Of a DNA stretch of 64,000 nt, positions 20,816 to 31,275 are shown piece by piece (positions within the stretch are counted from its first letter, which is position 1; each line of letters opens with the position of its first letter). The DNA lies in NCBI RefSeq assembly GCF_040954835.1, contig NC_090709.1, positions 44,338,490-44,402,489 of the forward strand, written 5' to 3'. The notes under the pieces were generated by a model. It was not told the DNA's origin and did no database searches. It saw only the letters and a list, made by a program, of their open reading frames with translations. Position numbers and translations under genes: made by a program. The stretch is from Lepisosteus oculatus. Lineage: Eukaryota; Chordata; Actinopteri; Semionotiformes; Lepisosteidae.

Positions 20816-23175
20816 AACAAGTAATAGGTTTATTCCATGCTGAAAAAAAAGAAGAAAGAGAACACAACATTTCGGCCGTGGAGCCTTCTTCAGGTGTGAG
20901 AGAGACAGGGCAGTAGGCAGAGGTAAAGTAGCGGGAGAACAAAGGTTGGGAGGGAGGAGTGAGAGGCGGGAGCAGGGGACAGAAAGAGAGGCCAATCAAG
21001 AGGTGTGAAGTCAGAATGGGTGCAGAGAGGTGTGAAATGAAACTTCCAATGAATGGAGAAAATTTAGAAGAACAGTAGTCTGTCGTTAAGGGAAGGGAGA
21101 ACGTGTGATCCTAGCTGCAGAATAATTTTAGTTTCGGTGGTCTTTCTGATGTATGAGTTCGGAAAACCGTCTTTGAGAACACAGACGGAGAGATTAGAGT
21201 GGTCGTGGCTGTCAGAGGTGAAATGAGAAACAATGGGCTTGGAGAGATCTTTAATCTTCACAGCCCTGACGTGTTCTTTGAAGCGATCTCCGAGTCTCCT
21301 TCCTGTTTCTCCAATATAGAGAGAAACTGGGCATTTACTGCAAGAGATACAGTAAATAAGGTTGCTGGAGGTACAAGATGCTGTCTGGGTGATCCGGAAT
21401 TGTCCTGAGGGGCCTTGAATGAGTGTGGTGGTGGTTGTGTACTTGCAAGTGATACAGCGAGCTCTGTTGGAAGGGAAAGTGCCTGGTGTGGATGGTTGTT
21501 GAGGGCGGTCAAGGGAGCTGTGAACAAGGAGGTTATGCAGATTAGGTGGTCGGCGATATGAGATGATAGGGCGATCAGAAAAGAGGGCCCCAATGGAGGG
21601 ATCATCCTGTAGGATGGAAAAGTTCTGGTTAATGGTCCTGGGGATAGGAAGTGTGTTAGGGTGGTAAGGAAGCAGCAAAGGAATGCGGTTGTTACGGCAG
21701 GAGTTCCTGATCGGGTTGATGGACCGGGGGAGTTTTTGGCTTGGGCAAGGGCCCTGTCAATCACACTGCTGGGATATCCTCTGTTGATAAAAAATGAGTA
21801 CATTTCGAGGGCTTGGTTCTCGAAGTCGATGTCATTGCTGCATAGTCGTCGTAACCTAAGGAACTGTGAAAAAGGAAGAGAGTTTTTAGTGTGGTTGGGG
21901 TGAAATGAGCTGTACAGGAGGTAGCTGTGTGAATCCGTGGGTTTGTAATAAACTGAAGTGGACAGTCGGGGGTAGTTGATAGACAAGTGGATGTCTAGAA
22001 ACGGAAGAGTGGTGGAAGATATGTTAACCGTATATTTGAGGGACGGGTGGAAGTTGGTGAAATGGCGCAGGAAGAATTCAAGCTGATTGTTGGAGCATGT
22101 GGCGGCACCGACACAGTCATCAATATATCGTTTGTAGAGGTCAGGGACATAGCCAGTGTAGGAAGCGAAGAAGCGTTCTTCTACCCAGCCGATAAAAATG
22201 TTGGCATAGCTGGGTCCCATTCTGGTGCCCATGGCAACTCCACTGACCTGTTGGTAAAAAAGATTATTGAAAGAGAATGCGTTCAGTGTGAGGACCAATT
22301 CTGCAAGGCGTACCAGGGTGTGGGTGGGTGGATCAAGCACTGTGCGTTTGTCCAGCGTGTGCTTGAGGGCTGTAAGGCCGTCATTATGGGGAATGACGGT
22401 GTACAGAGATGTGATGTCCATGGTAAAAATGTGGCATTCGGTACCCTGAAATTGGAAATCATCGAAAAGTTGGAGCGCGTGGTTGGTGTCTTTGATGTAT
22501 GAGGGAAGATCTTCAACCAGTGGTCTCATGAGGCTGTCGAGAAAGGCTGAGATGTAAGTAGTTGGACAGTTACATGCTGATACGATGGGGCGTCCAGGGG
22601 TGTCCGGTTTGTGGATTTTGGGGAGGAGGTAAAATTGAGATACCTGTGGATGTTCCGTGATGAGCCGGTTCGCCTCCTGGGGGAGCTCGTTACTGCTGAT
22701 AAGAAGGGAAATGGTGGATACCACTTCCTTTTGGTAGTCAGTGGTAGGGTCCTGTTGGAGAGGGAGGTAGGAAGAAGTGTCAGTTAGTTGTCTAGAGGCT
22801 TCAAAGACATATAGATCCTTACGCCACACCACAACAGCACCCCCTTTGTCTGCTGGTTTGATGACAATATCATCCCTGTTGCGGAGAGAAACGGCCAGAG
22901 GAGGGAGTCCAACAGCTCTGTTTTGGATTAATGTTGTTAATGACATCAATAACCGGGTTGTTATCAGCTGCCTGCGAAGAGGAATTGTTGGCAAAATGTG
23001 CTCTGAGACGGATCCTGCGGTAAAAGCGGTTAAGGTCAACATTGGTCTGGGGGATGTCCAGCTTCCTGGGAACTGGTACAAAACTGAGCCCTTTGCTGAG
23101 GAGGGATCGCTCATCCTAATGTAATCGCTCATGTAATCGCTCATCCTAACATGTAAATCTTTATACATGTTATTA
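20816..23175 (-). mobile_element. Penelope-like element copy 2, near full length
   Basis: Minus-strand retroelement encoding, in order, a Penelope-type N-terminal region (DIVIKPADKGGAVVVW), reverse transcriptase (YLLPKIHKPDTPGRPIVS; catalytic MDITSLYT; GTRMGPSYANIF; YKRYIDD), then a linker and GIY-YIG endonuclease (SLYIGETGRRLGDRF). A ~200-bp tail ends at CATGGAATAAACCTATTACTT. About 750 codons in total; one reading-frame break separates the RT-bearing and endonuclease-bearing parts, so this copy is not intact. The RT core is otherwise well kept, implying moderately recent activity. Long open frames on the plus strand here are shadows. Confidence 0.9.
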
Positions 23176-23292
23176 TACACATAAAGTAAACTGCATGACT
23201 AGAACTAATTCTGTTCTAATCAACCATAAGTAAGAGTAATTATAGTCAACATTTAGTTGACTAGACTAAATCAAAAGTGGGTGACTACAAAG

Positions 23293-23425
23293 TAACTAAT
23301 AGACGTTTTAGGAACAAGTACAGGTTTGTTCCGTGCTGAAAAGAGAAGAAAGAAAACGCAAAGTGTCAGCTGAGGAACCTTTAACAGATGTCACATGCTG
23401 ACACAGTTACCTACTTCAACTAATA
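23293..23425 (-). repeat. Diverged Penelope-like terminus
   Basis: Minus-strand TTCTCTTTTCAGCACGGAAC followed by AAACCTGTACTTGTTCC resembles the 3' end of the nearby Penelope copies but has lost the GGCCGAAACG phrase. An older fragment or related family. Confidence 0.5.
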
Positions 23426-23492
23426 GACATTTCAGTTACTTGACTAAGACTATGATTAAATCAAAAACTAAAGTGGTGACTAAAGCGGTGTA

Positions 23493-23563
23493 TTTTTAAG
23501 TCACCTGACTGGATAAAACCCTTTCCACACTGACTGCAGCTGGAAGGTCTCTCTCTGGTGTGA
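23493..23563 (-). pseudogene. Zinc-finger remnant (former finger 11)
   Basis: Minus-strand reading gives HTRERPSSCSQCGKGF then IQSGDLK, the start of a C2H2 finger after its linker. The HxxxH end is missing. It belongs to the tandem finger array of the gene at 24722-26139, from which it is now separated by a SINE and a LINE. Confidence 0.75.
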
Positions 23564-23805
23564 TTAGGTGCAGTGGCTCTGTAGCTAAGGATCTATACCT
23601 GTGGGTGGAAAGTTGCTGGTTCAAATCCCACAGCTGGCAGAGAAATCCTATGCTGGTGGGCCCCTGAGCAAGGCCCTTAACCACAACTACACCAGAGATG
23701 CTGACCCCTAGCCTCTCTTCCTATCTGTGGACCTCATAGTGAGAGTGTTGTGAGGAGACAAAATCCTAATGTGAGAAAGTGGCCAATAAAGTGATCTTAT
23801 CTTAT
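23564..23805 (+). mobile_element. tRNA-derived SINE
   Basis: The head AGTGGCTCTGTAGCTAAGG with B-box GGTTCAAATCCCAC is tRNA-like. CCCTGAGCAAGGCCCTTAACC is a phrase shared by many fish tRNA-SINEs. The tail ends AATAAAGTGATCTTATCTTA. It is inserted exactly between two finger remnants, after the His-Gln-Arg of one finger. Confidence 0.85.
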
Positions 23806-23869
23806 GCGCTGGTGGTGATTTACGGTGATTCAGTCACTAAAACTCTTCCCACGCTGACTGCAACAATTT
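23806..23869 (-). pseudogene. Zinc-finger remnant (former finger 10)
   Basis: Minus strand gives CSQRGKSFSD, a stop, then ITVNHHQR: a C2H2 finger with the second Cys changed to Arg and an in-frame stop. Decay fits loss of selection after the LINE cut it off from the gene. Confidence 0.75.
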
Positions 23870-24715
23870 ATTTTCAAAGTTTATTTATCAAATGCACAAC
23901 AACAGAGCATGCAGCAGTAGTTGCTGGCAATGAAATGTCTTTTCTGCAAGCTCACAAAAATCACAAGAATCACAGAAATCACAAAAACACAAAAATCACA
24001 AAATTGAGATTATGAAAATAAGGTTACATAATAATAGATGTAATAGAAATTGAATAAAACTCAATATGAGTAGAGCTGCTATGTGTCCATGGTGTATGCA
24101 ATATATACAAGTAGTGCGGTTATGCTGAATACAGTGAAAACTGTGTGTCCATGTAGCCATTACAGGTGATTTGCTAAAGGAGCTGGAGGTTGGCTATTTA
24201 GCAGTCTTATTGCCTGGAGGTAGAAGCTGTTCCGTAGTCTGTTGGACTTGGACCGAATACTTTGGTACCGTTAACCGGAAGGTAGGAGGGAAAATAGTTT
24301 GTGACTGTGATGACTGTGGTCCTTGAGAACGGACCTGGCCTTCTTCAGACATCTAGCTGAGTAGATATCCTGGATGTTTTCTAGCTCACAGCCGGTGATG
24401 AGCTGTGCTGACTTCACCACCCTCTGCAGTACTTTGCGATCCCGGGCGGAGCAGTTCCCATACCAGGCAGTGATGCAACCAGTCAGGATGCTCTCAATAG
24501 TGCACCTGTAGATGTTGGCCTGGATATGTGATGGCATGCCAAACCTCTTTAGCCTACGGAGAAAGAATAGGCGCTGCCGTGCTGTTTTGACCATGGTTTT
24601 AGTGTGGTGGGTCCAGGTTAAGTCCTCTGAGATGTTAACTCCCAGGATCTTGAAACTGCTGACCCTCTCCACTGCAGTTCCACTGATGTAGATAGGTGTG
24701 TGATCTCCTCCCTAG
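23870..24715 (-). mobile_element. Non-LTR retrotransposon 3' end (CR1/L2/Rex group)
   Basis: 24271-24672 encodes 133 residues of a reverse-transcriptase C-terminal region: FKILGVNISEDLTWTHHTK, then RLFFLRRLKRFGMPSHIQAN, ESILTGCITAWYGNCSARD and KLFSLLPSG. These phrases recur in fish CR1/L2/Rex-group LINEs. The ~400-bp untranslated tail lies to the left. Strongly 5'-truncated. It interrupts the finger array immediately after the last intact finger's linker. Confidence 0.85.
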
Positions 24716-24721
24716 TGTGTT

Positions 24722-26139
24722 CTATTGCCTCTCTCCTGTGTGAATGCGCTGATGGGCTCTTAAGTTACTTGAAAGACTAAAACATTTCCCACACTGACTG
24801 CAGCTGAACGGTCTCTCTCCTGTGTGAACAAGCTGGTGCCTTTTTAAGTCATGTGATTGACTAAAACTCTTCCCACACTGACTGCAGCTGAATGGCTTCT
24901 CTCCTGTGTGAGTGCGCTGGTGGGCTCTTAAGTTACTTGATTTACTAAAACTCTTCCCACACTGACTGCAGCTGAACAGTCTCTCTCCAGTGTGAGTGCG
25001 ATTGTGGGCTAATAAGGCACTTGAGACTCTAAAACTCTTCCCACACTGACTGCAACTGAATGGTCTCTCTCCTGTGTGAATACGCTGGTGTCTTTTTAAG
25101 TAGTGTGACTGACTAAAACGCTTCCCACACTGACAGCAGCTGAATAATTTCTCTCCTGTGTGAATGCCCTGGTGGACTATTAAGGTTCTTGACTGACTAA
25201 AACTCTTCCCACACTGACTGCAGCTGAATGGTCTCTCTCCTGTGTGAATGCGCTGGTGGACTATTAAGGCACTTGTGTCTCTAAAACTCTTCCCACACTG
25301 ATTGCAGCTGAATGGTCTCTCTCCTGTGTGAATACCCTGGTGTCTTTTTAAGTTGTGTGACTGACTAAAACTCTTCCCACACTGACTGCAGCTGAATGGT
25401 CTCTCTAATGTGTGAATGTGCTGGTGGACTACTAAGATACTTAAGACACTAAAACTCTTCCCACACTGACGGCAAGTGAAAGATTTCTCTCCTGTGCAAA
25501 GGTTTTTTGAAATGCTAGACTGACAAAAACGCTGCTCATCCCTGTGTTGCAATGGCAGTTTGTCCACTCCATCTGAGCAAGGCTTTGAGTGATTCTTCCT
25601 CATTGTCTGATCATGCTGGGGTTTCTTATTCTGCAAATCCTTCATGGAATGATTTTGCTCTCTGTTCTGAAACTGAGATTTGTTTTCTCCATCGTGTCCT
25701 TCAGTGTGCAGCTCAGCAGTCTGAATCACCTGGGGCTCCTTCTTCAGCTCTGCGGGGTCAATCAACTGGGGCTCCATGTCCTTATCTGTAAGATTAAACT
25801 CACTCAGTTCTTCTTTGAGCTCTTGTACAGAGACACAGTAAAGTTCATTACAACCTTGTGACATATTGTTTGTGTCCTGATTATTAATCTTCTCTGTAAA
25901 AGCATCACATACTAAGAGTCCAGGTGTCCCACTCTCAGGCTCCGTCTTCATCATGGGCACAGAGTCCAGATCCTCCACACTCTGTCTGCTCTCTGTGTGC
26001 TGCTCACTGAGTGTCTCTTTCCCTTCTGCAGCAGTGATCTCTGTCTCCTGCATCAGACTGGAGCTCCACTCCTCCTCACTGTGCTGCTGTTCAAGAGGAG
26101 CCCTTTCCCCAGCATCAGGGAGAACACTGGCCTCTGAGC
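24722..26139 (-). CDS. Poly-C2H2 zinc-finger protein, terminal exon
   Basis: Large last exon (about 472 codons) of a KRAB-like-architecture fish zinc-finger gene, presumably a nuclear DNA-binding regulator. The N-terminal ~215 residues are acidic and lack a recognisable KRAB, BTB or SCAN box ([29 protein letters not shown]). Then come nine tandem fingers of CxxC-x12-HxxxH type with HTGERPFSC linkers; finger 1 follows [11 protein letters not shown] good acceptor (TGTTTTCAG) sets the exon start at 26139, phase 1; the open frame upstream is intronic (AAT)n and not protein. Upstream exons were not found in the window. The protein ends HTGERQ-stop in a linker, because a LINE inserted there, so the array was once at least eleven fingers. 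Fingers 2, 5 and 8 share QSHxLKRHQ, indicating internal duplication. Confidence 0.85.
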
Positions 26140-26159
26140 CTGAAAACACAGGACAAGAA

Positions 26160-26170
26160 GACAAGACCTT

Positions 26171-26242
<72 letters not shown>

Positions 26243-26245
26243 CTT
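26160..26245 (+). repeat. (AAT)n microsatellite
   Basis: About 24 AAT repeats in the intron before the zinc-finger exon. Probably the simple-repeat tail of repeat R1, which abuts it. Confidence 0.9.
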
Positions 26246-26480
26246 TATTATACAGATGCAGCCATTCAAAATGCACGGTACAAACCCGTACTGCAGTACG
26301 TGATTGGCTGGCCAAAATGACCGACGGGCACTCATGGTGCATTAGTCGGTAGTGAAAAGATTTAATCATTTAATCTCTTTACTGTGCACATTTTAATCCG
26401 CTTAGTATTGAATATTTATAGGAAATTTTACCACTAAAGGGAAATTTTAGCAGCTGAGCATAAAAAGAAGAGGAGCATAA
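26246..26480 (-). repeat. Dispersed repeat R1, copy 2 (internally deleted)
   Basis: Minus-strand ends match copy 1 at 3360-3906: AAAATTTCCTATAAATATTC-type start and TTTTGAATGGCTGCATCTGTA end. The middle differs or is missing. Confidence 0.5.
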
Positions 26481-28439
26481 CACATCTGAAGGTAGACAGA
26501 TAGATAGAAGGTCATAAATGATATTAATTTAGGAACATACAGTAGGCTAGTCAAACGTTCTGAGGTCAAATTCTTCCAGGACGGGGGTATCTTTAAAGCG
26601 GAGACGACGGCATCGAAAATTTTTGGCGCGCCCTCTCTTTAAAGCCCTGGCCAAATATGAAGACAGTACGTACAGTTATAATTCAAACTGAATTAAAAAC
26701 TACACATCCCAGTTACCATGGTGGTGCATGTGATCATTGTATTTAACCAATGAAACAGGGCGAAAAATCAGTCACATGACTTTGGGGCTGAGTTTCGAAA
26801 GCTTAATCTATCAGCAACAAAGCGAAATCTATACGATAGGCTACCTCAAACTGTCAGTTACATGACTGTGTACATCGCTTAAGCCACTCCTATTTGGCAT
26901 TTTAGTTATGGAGGCAGGAAGACGTACCCCCCCTCCCCCTTCCTCTGGGTGCCTGACTTGTTGCCATCTTTAACCGTTCCGTTTCCGAATCATAGTAGGT
27001 ACACGTACAAAAAATAGGTCATCCCAGATACAATACATATAGATTTTTGTGGTAAGAGGGAGCAAAACATCAGTATTTACCGCTAGTAATTAGTATGAGA
27101 CTTATAGTTGAAATCTGAGCCTAAATATAAAGTTAAAATCTCGACAAAGCAATGTAGGAAATACGCACACAGAAATACACAGAGAAAATAAATCCTTTCT
27201 GAGATCTAAAATCAGTTTCGATCAAGGTCTCCAAAACGAACAAGAAAACATTTTCAGAGAGCAATTACGCTGTGTTTATTTAGAATAAGTGATTTATGAG
27301 CAATCTAATTTCTTATTCGTTTAAAACAGTGAAATGTCAGCTGCAAAAGATCGCACCAGAGACAGCACTATCTCTGCCACTCACAGACGTTCAGGAAAGG
27401 GTGAATGAAGTCATGTCAAGTACAATACTTCGGTGATCAATAATAACAGTTGAAGGACAAGAAACAAAAGATAGTGAAAACTGAAGGTTTTTAAGGCTAA
27501 AACTAAAATTCGTCCTACAAATTAAGGCAAATATAAATTCAGGACGTTAAAGTGCTAGAGGTGTAAAAAATACACAAATGCACATGAGCAAAAAGTTTTA
27601 GAAATGGAGCAGGTGTTACTTTGAAATAAGCAAACAGAAAAAAGCCATGACTATACATAGTGCAGAAGAGGGATGCAGGAACACTTGCTTAGATATACAA
27701 AAAAATCACAAAAAAGTGTATGTTACAAAAGAACATGCAAACATGTTCATGAAAATGTACGTCCATTTCCCTTTGGGATCAATAAAGTCTTATCCATCTC
27801 TACACATGAAACAGAGTGAGGAATCAGAAAATTAGTACGCATAAAAAACAGCAATTCTGTGAGTGAGATCCAAATGAATTAATAGCAAACATGGTTTCAT
27901 GGAGGGCTTCTCAGATAGTTGGGCATTCAGGTAGATTGCCAGGCGAAAGGATCTGTAAATGTATTTTGTTAAAGCAAGTCAGTTTTTCGCAACACATAAA
28001 ATACATTTTTCCAAGAAAGTTTAGCCTGTGTCACTAATGAAACCACTAGATAAAGACAAATATAGAAATCTAAAGATTTTTTTATTCAATGTTGGTAGCA
28101 GGATGAACTGTCGGGTTGAGCTAAGTGTATATTTTGTAGCAGAGTTGCTGCAAGATATTAACAGTGAAAAAAGGTATTTAGAAATGAGTCATTTCAAGAA
28201 GAAAAATTTCAGAATAATTGTAAAACAGGATAGAGAAAGCACAGAACATAAGCAGTTAGATTGATCAGATTAGTATGAAAAGTCATTTAGCAAAGAGGGA
28301 ATGAGAAGAGTGACAAAGCAATAAAGCAATACAGTAGATGTAAAAACAGTTATAAGGACCACAGATTACAAAGTAAATACATAAAATAAAGACAAGCAGT
28401 TAGAAGTGCTACCACAATTAGAAAATGAAGCAGATATAG
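26481..28439. other. No gene recognised
   Basis: AT-rich DNA upstream of the zinc-finger exon. I looked for a first exon with a start codon and donor on the minus strand and could not support one. Confidence 0.4.
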
Positions 28440-28748
28440 ACACTTAGTCTTCTGAAAAAGGTTTTGAGGTTAGATTTAAATGCACTCAGGGTACGTGACT
28501 GATATCATTGGGGATACAAATCCAGAGCTCTGGGGTGCAGCTAGAGAAGGTCCTGTCACCCACAGAATGTAGATGTTCTTGAGGACAGCTAGAAGACCAG
28601 AGTCAGATGGACAAAGGTGGGGAGTAGACAGATAATAAGCCAGATAGGTACTGAATGAGGATGAGGATTTTGAAGTTGACTCGAAACCTGATAGGAAGCC
28701 AGTGCAAGGACAGGCGTAATGCATCCCGATCAGGATTCTCGCTGTCAA
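28440..28748 (-). mobile_element. L2-like LINE fragment, RT C-terminal region
   Basis: Minus-strand phrases spread over several frames (PCTGFLSGFE, AYYLSTPHLCPSDSGLLAVL, SLAAPQSSG) resemble the end of L2-type ORF2 (LHWLPV...YLSDLL...SDSGLLAVP...APSLWNSLP). Old and frameshifted. Confidence 0.6.
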
Positions 28749-29439
28749 ATTCTGAACATATTAAAGATGCTCAGTGTGGATTTAATTTCCCCAGTGAACA
28801 GGATGTGCATTTATTAATTCTAGAAAAAAAATGGCTTTCTTGATTTCTCTAGTTCCTAGTTTCTCTAGTTCCCTTTAAAATAAACTATTATTCCACCATG
28901 CAGAGTATTACATGGCCAGTATTTACATATGATATTTGTGATTTAAAGAAATTAACACAAGCAGCTTTTGAGGGGTTAAGTGTTGGCTGAGTTATTGCAG
29001 GATATAAGACTAGAGATGTTGGTAGGAAAAAGATAATTTGAGGAAAGTTGAGGAATACACTGATAACAAGAACACTTCCTGATGGGGTTAGGCATACTTT
29101 TGATGAAGATGATGAAGTTAACAGACTGTATGTTTACATAGATACTGAAATGAGGATTGTATTTTAGATTTTGTGTAGTTGCTAGCATTGAACTGTGTGT
29201 TGGATGCACATGAATTGAAGGAATGGGCAAACATAGCTGATGCTGATCCACAGAGCCAGCATATTAAGATTTTTATATTTAGAGGCAATTTGTTGAAATA
29301 ACTAACTAGGTATGGCTATTGATGTGCAAGAGAGGTAGAAAGGCTGTTTCCTTAAGCCAGCACTATAAAATAATTTATCCTCAGTGAGATGCTGCCATCT
29401 CACAGTGGGTTTCTAACACTGTGTATAGTTCAATCCACA
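28749..29439. other. No gene recognised
   Basis: AT-rich, nothing supportable. Confidence 0.4.
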
Positions 29440-29645
29440 CAGTGCCTTTACTTCCATCCATTTTCTAATCTCTTTATCCAGTACAGAGGATTTGGAGCCT
29501 ATCCCAGTAAGCAACGGACACAAGGCAGAATACACCCTGGACATAGCGCAAGTCCATCACAGGACAGACAGACACAAACACACATTACCAGGGCCAGTTT
29601 TCCCATAAGCCAATTAACCTACCAGTATGTTTTGGAGTGCGAGAG
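29440..29645 (-). repeat. Common fish dispersed repeat fragment
   Basis: The plus strand shows CCATTTTCTAATC, GGAGCCTATCCCAG, CATCACAGGACAGACAG and CCAATTAACCTACC, phrases of a very widespread vertebrate repeat (minus-oriented). Related pieces lie at 42440 and 56114. Confidence 0.6.
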
Positions 29646-30364
29646 GGAATCATTAAAATAAATACAGCTTTTTAGTATAGATTACACTTTCCTAAAATAT
29701 ATTTAAAAAATAAAAACGATTACAATCTAATCTTCCCACGTTTGATCCCAAAAAATCCCAAGAAAAATAAATCTAAACGGGGAGAAAGCTATGCTGATAG
29801 TTTATTAAGATACTTAAAAGACAAAGATAACAATTTATGTTGCATTTGTCTGATTGTATAAAAAAGACATTTAATAAAACTGATAATTCTGGTCCCAAAG
29901 TCTGATTGCCTGACACACATTCGAAGAAGTCCTATATTTTCTAATATACGCACATCCCGGAATTTTGACTTCACTGTGTGATGAAGAAATTTTAAAGACT
30001 ACTTCTTAGCGTAGATAAAAAAAGCTTGGATTCTCATGTACAGTATCTGATACACATATCTTTTTCTGTTGTCTTTGTTGATCTCTTGAGGATCCTTGTG
30101 ATATTTTGAGCTCTTGTTATAAAAGTGTCGCAGTTTAAATCATTTTCGTCGTTAGAAATTATGAAACGCTCTGTTAAAAGCAAGGGAGTTTTTATGTCTG
30201 TTATAGTAAAAGAAAATGCCCGACAAACTAGGGATTTGGCAGCTTTTCAGTGCTTGTACAATCAATGGAAATGTTCAAATAAATGTGCTAAAGAAATAAA
30301 CAAAAAAAGTCATTTATTCCTTTATCATATTGTCTAGCTAATGTCCCGTTCTTGTTAGTTAGAT
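29646..30364. other. No gene recognised
   Basis: AT-rich, nothing supportable. Confidence 0.4.
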
Positions 30365-30860
30365 CAACGAAATGCTGTGGAGTTACTTTTTGTCGATGAA
30401 AAAATAAAAGTATTTTCATTTAAAATGACGGTTACAAATAATGTGGACCAGCGTAATACTTTGAGTTTACAGCTTATCCAAGGTCATTCATTAATACTAT
30501 TAGTGATATCTTCGGTAAAGGCTTTGATGCATAAAATATTTCTGCATAATTAAAATATTTATGATAAAGGTTGTGTTGTGTACTTTTGCCCAACTGAACA
30601 ATCTTGCTTTAATAAAATATACCAACTTTTTAATGACTGATGATTAACATGCTGTAATACACAGTTTAAATTTAAAAGCTCAAATGCTGTACATGAGAGG
30701 TTAAGCTTTAATGGCTCCTCCTGGCGGTTTTACAAGGTGATTCCGGATACTTTCCAATATGACGTCATATGACACATTACACTGCATCATACCGTGTTTT
30801 GATCCGACACGCCCACCATGTTGTACCATGGTGTACCTCACGCGTTTTGAATGGCTGCAT
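30365..30860 (+). repeat. Dispersed repeat R1, copy 3
   Basis: Same order of blocks as 3590-3906 (GAAATGCTGTGG, AATAATGTGGACCAG, CTTTGAGTTTACAGCTTATCC, GGTGATTCCGGATACT, TTTTGAATGGCTGCATCTGTA). It has about 130 extra internal bases (around 30530-30680) that the copy at 3.6 kb lacks. Confidence 0.6.
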
Positions 30861-30914
30861 CTGTATATAGAACCTTCAAAGGTGGCTGTATAGTATGTGA
30901 AAGGAAGATGCTTT

Positions 30915-31275
30915 GACAATATGCTGCACATATGGGTCCAATGTCAGGTCTGAGTTAAATATCATCCTCGGGTTTTCAATTTAGACTGAAGCTCAAGTAC
31001 AGAACTATCTACGGATAGGTCTAGAGCATTGGTTTTACAAAGTTTGTGGGTGGTGCCAATAAGCATGACTTTAGTCTTGTCACAGTTAAGATGAAGGAAA
31101 TTCTGAGTCACATAGGTTTTTTATGTCGGAGATGCAATTCGATAAAATAGAGAAAGCCACATCAGTGTCAGGTTTGGTATGGACGTCTAGGTGAGAATCC
31201 TCAGCATAGAAATGACAGTTGAGCCCATGTGACCTTAAAAGCTGACCAAGTGGACACATGTAAATGCTAACTGAC
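30915..31275 (-). mobile_element. L2-like LINE fragment, RT palm
   Basis: The minus strand encodes GLNCHFYAEDSHLDVHTKPD, then NCISDIK. In a later frame come DKTKVMLIG-like residues. This is the YADD-box region of L2-type reverse transcriptase (HCYADDTQLY...DIKDWM...DKTEVLLIG), with the catalytic first Asp changed to Glu. It may be the same broken element as 28440-28748. Confidence 0.7.

Noticed and set aside
22047-22502. Plus-strand 151-codon frame, and its mirror at 31594-32049
   Set aside because: Exact antisense of the Penelope reverse transcriptase in both copies. It is a shadow of conserved codons.
26140-26335. Upstream extension of the zinc-finger frame through a run of Ile codons
   Set aside because: The run is an intronic (AAT)n microsatellite; a good acceptor at 26139 marks the exon start.
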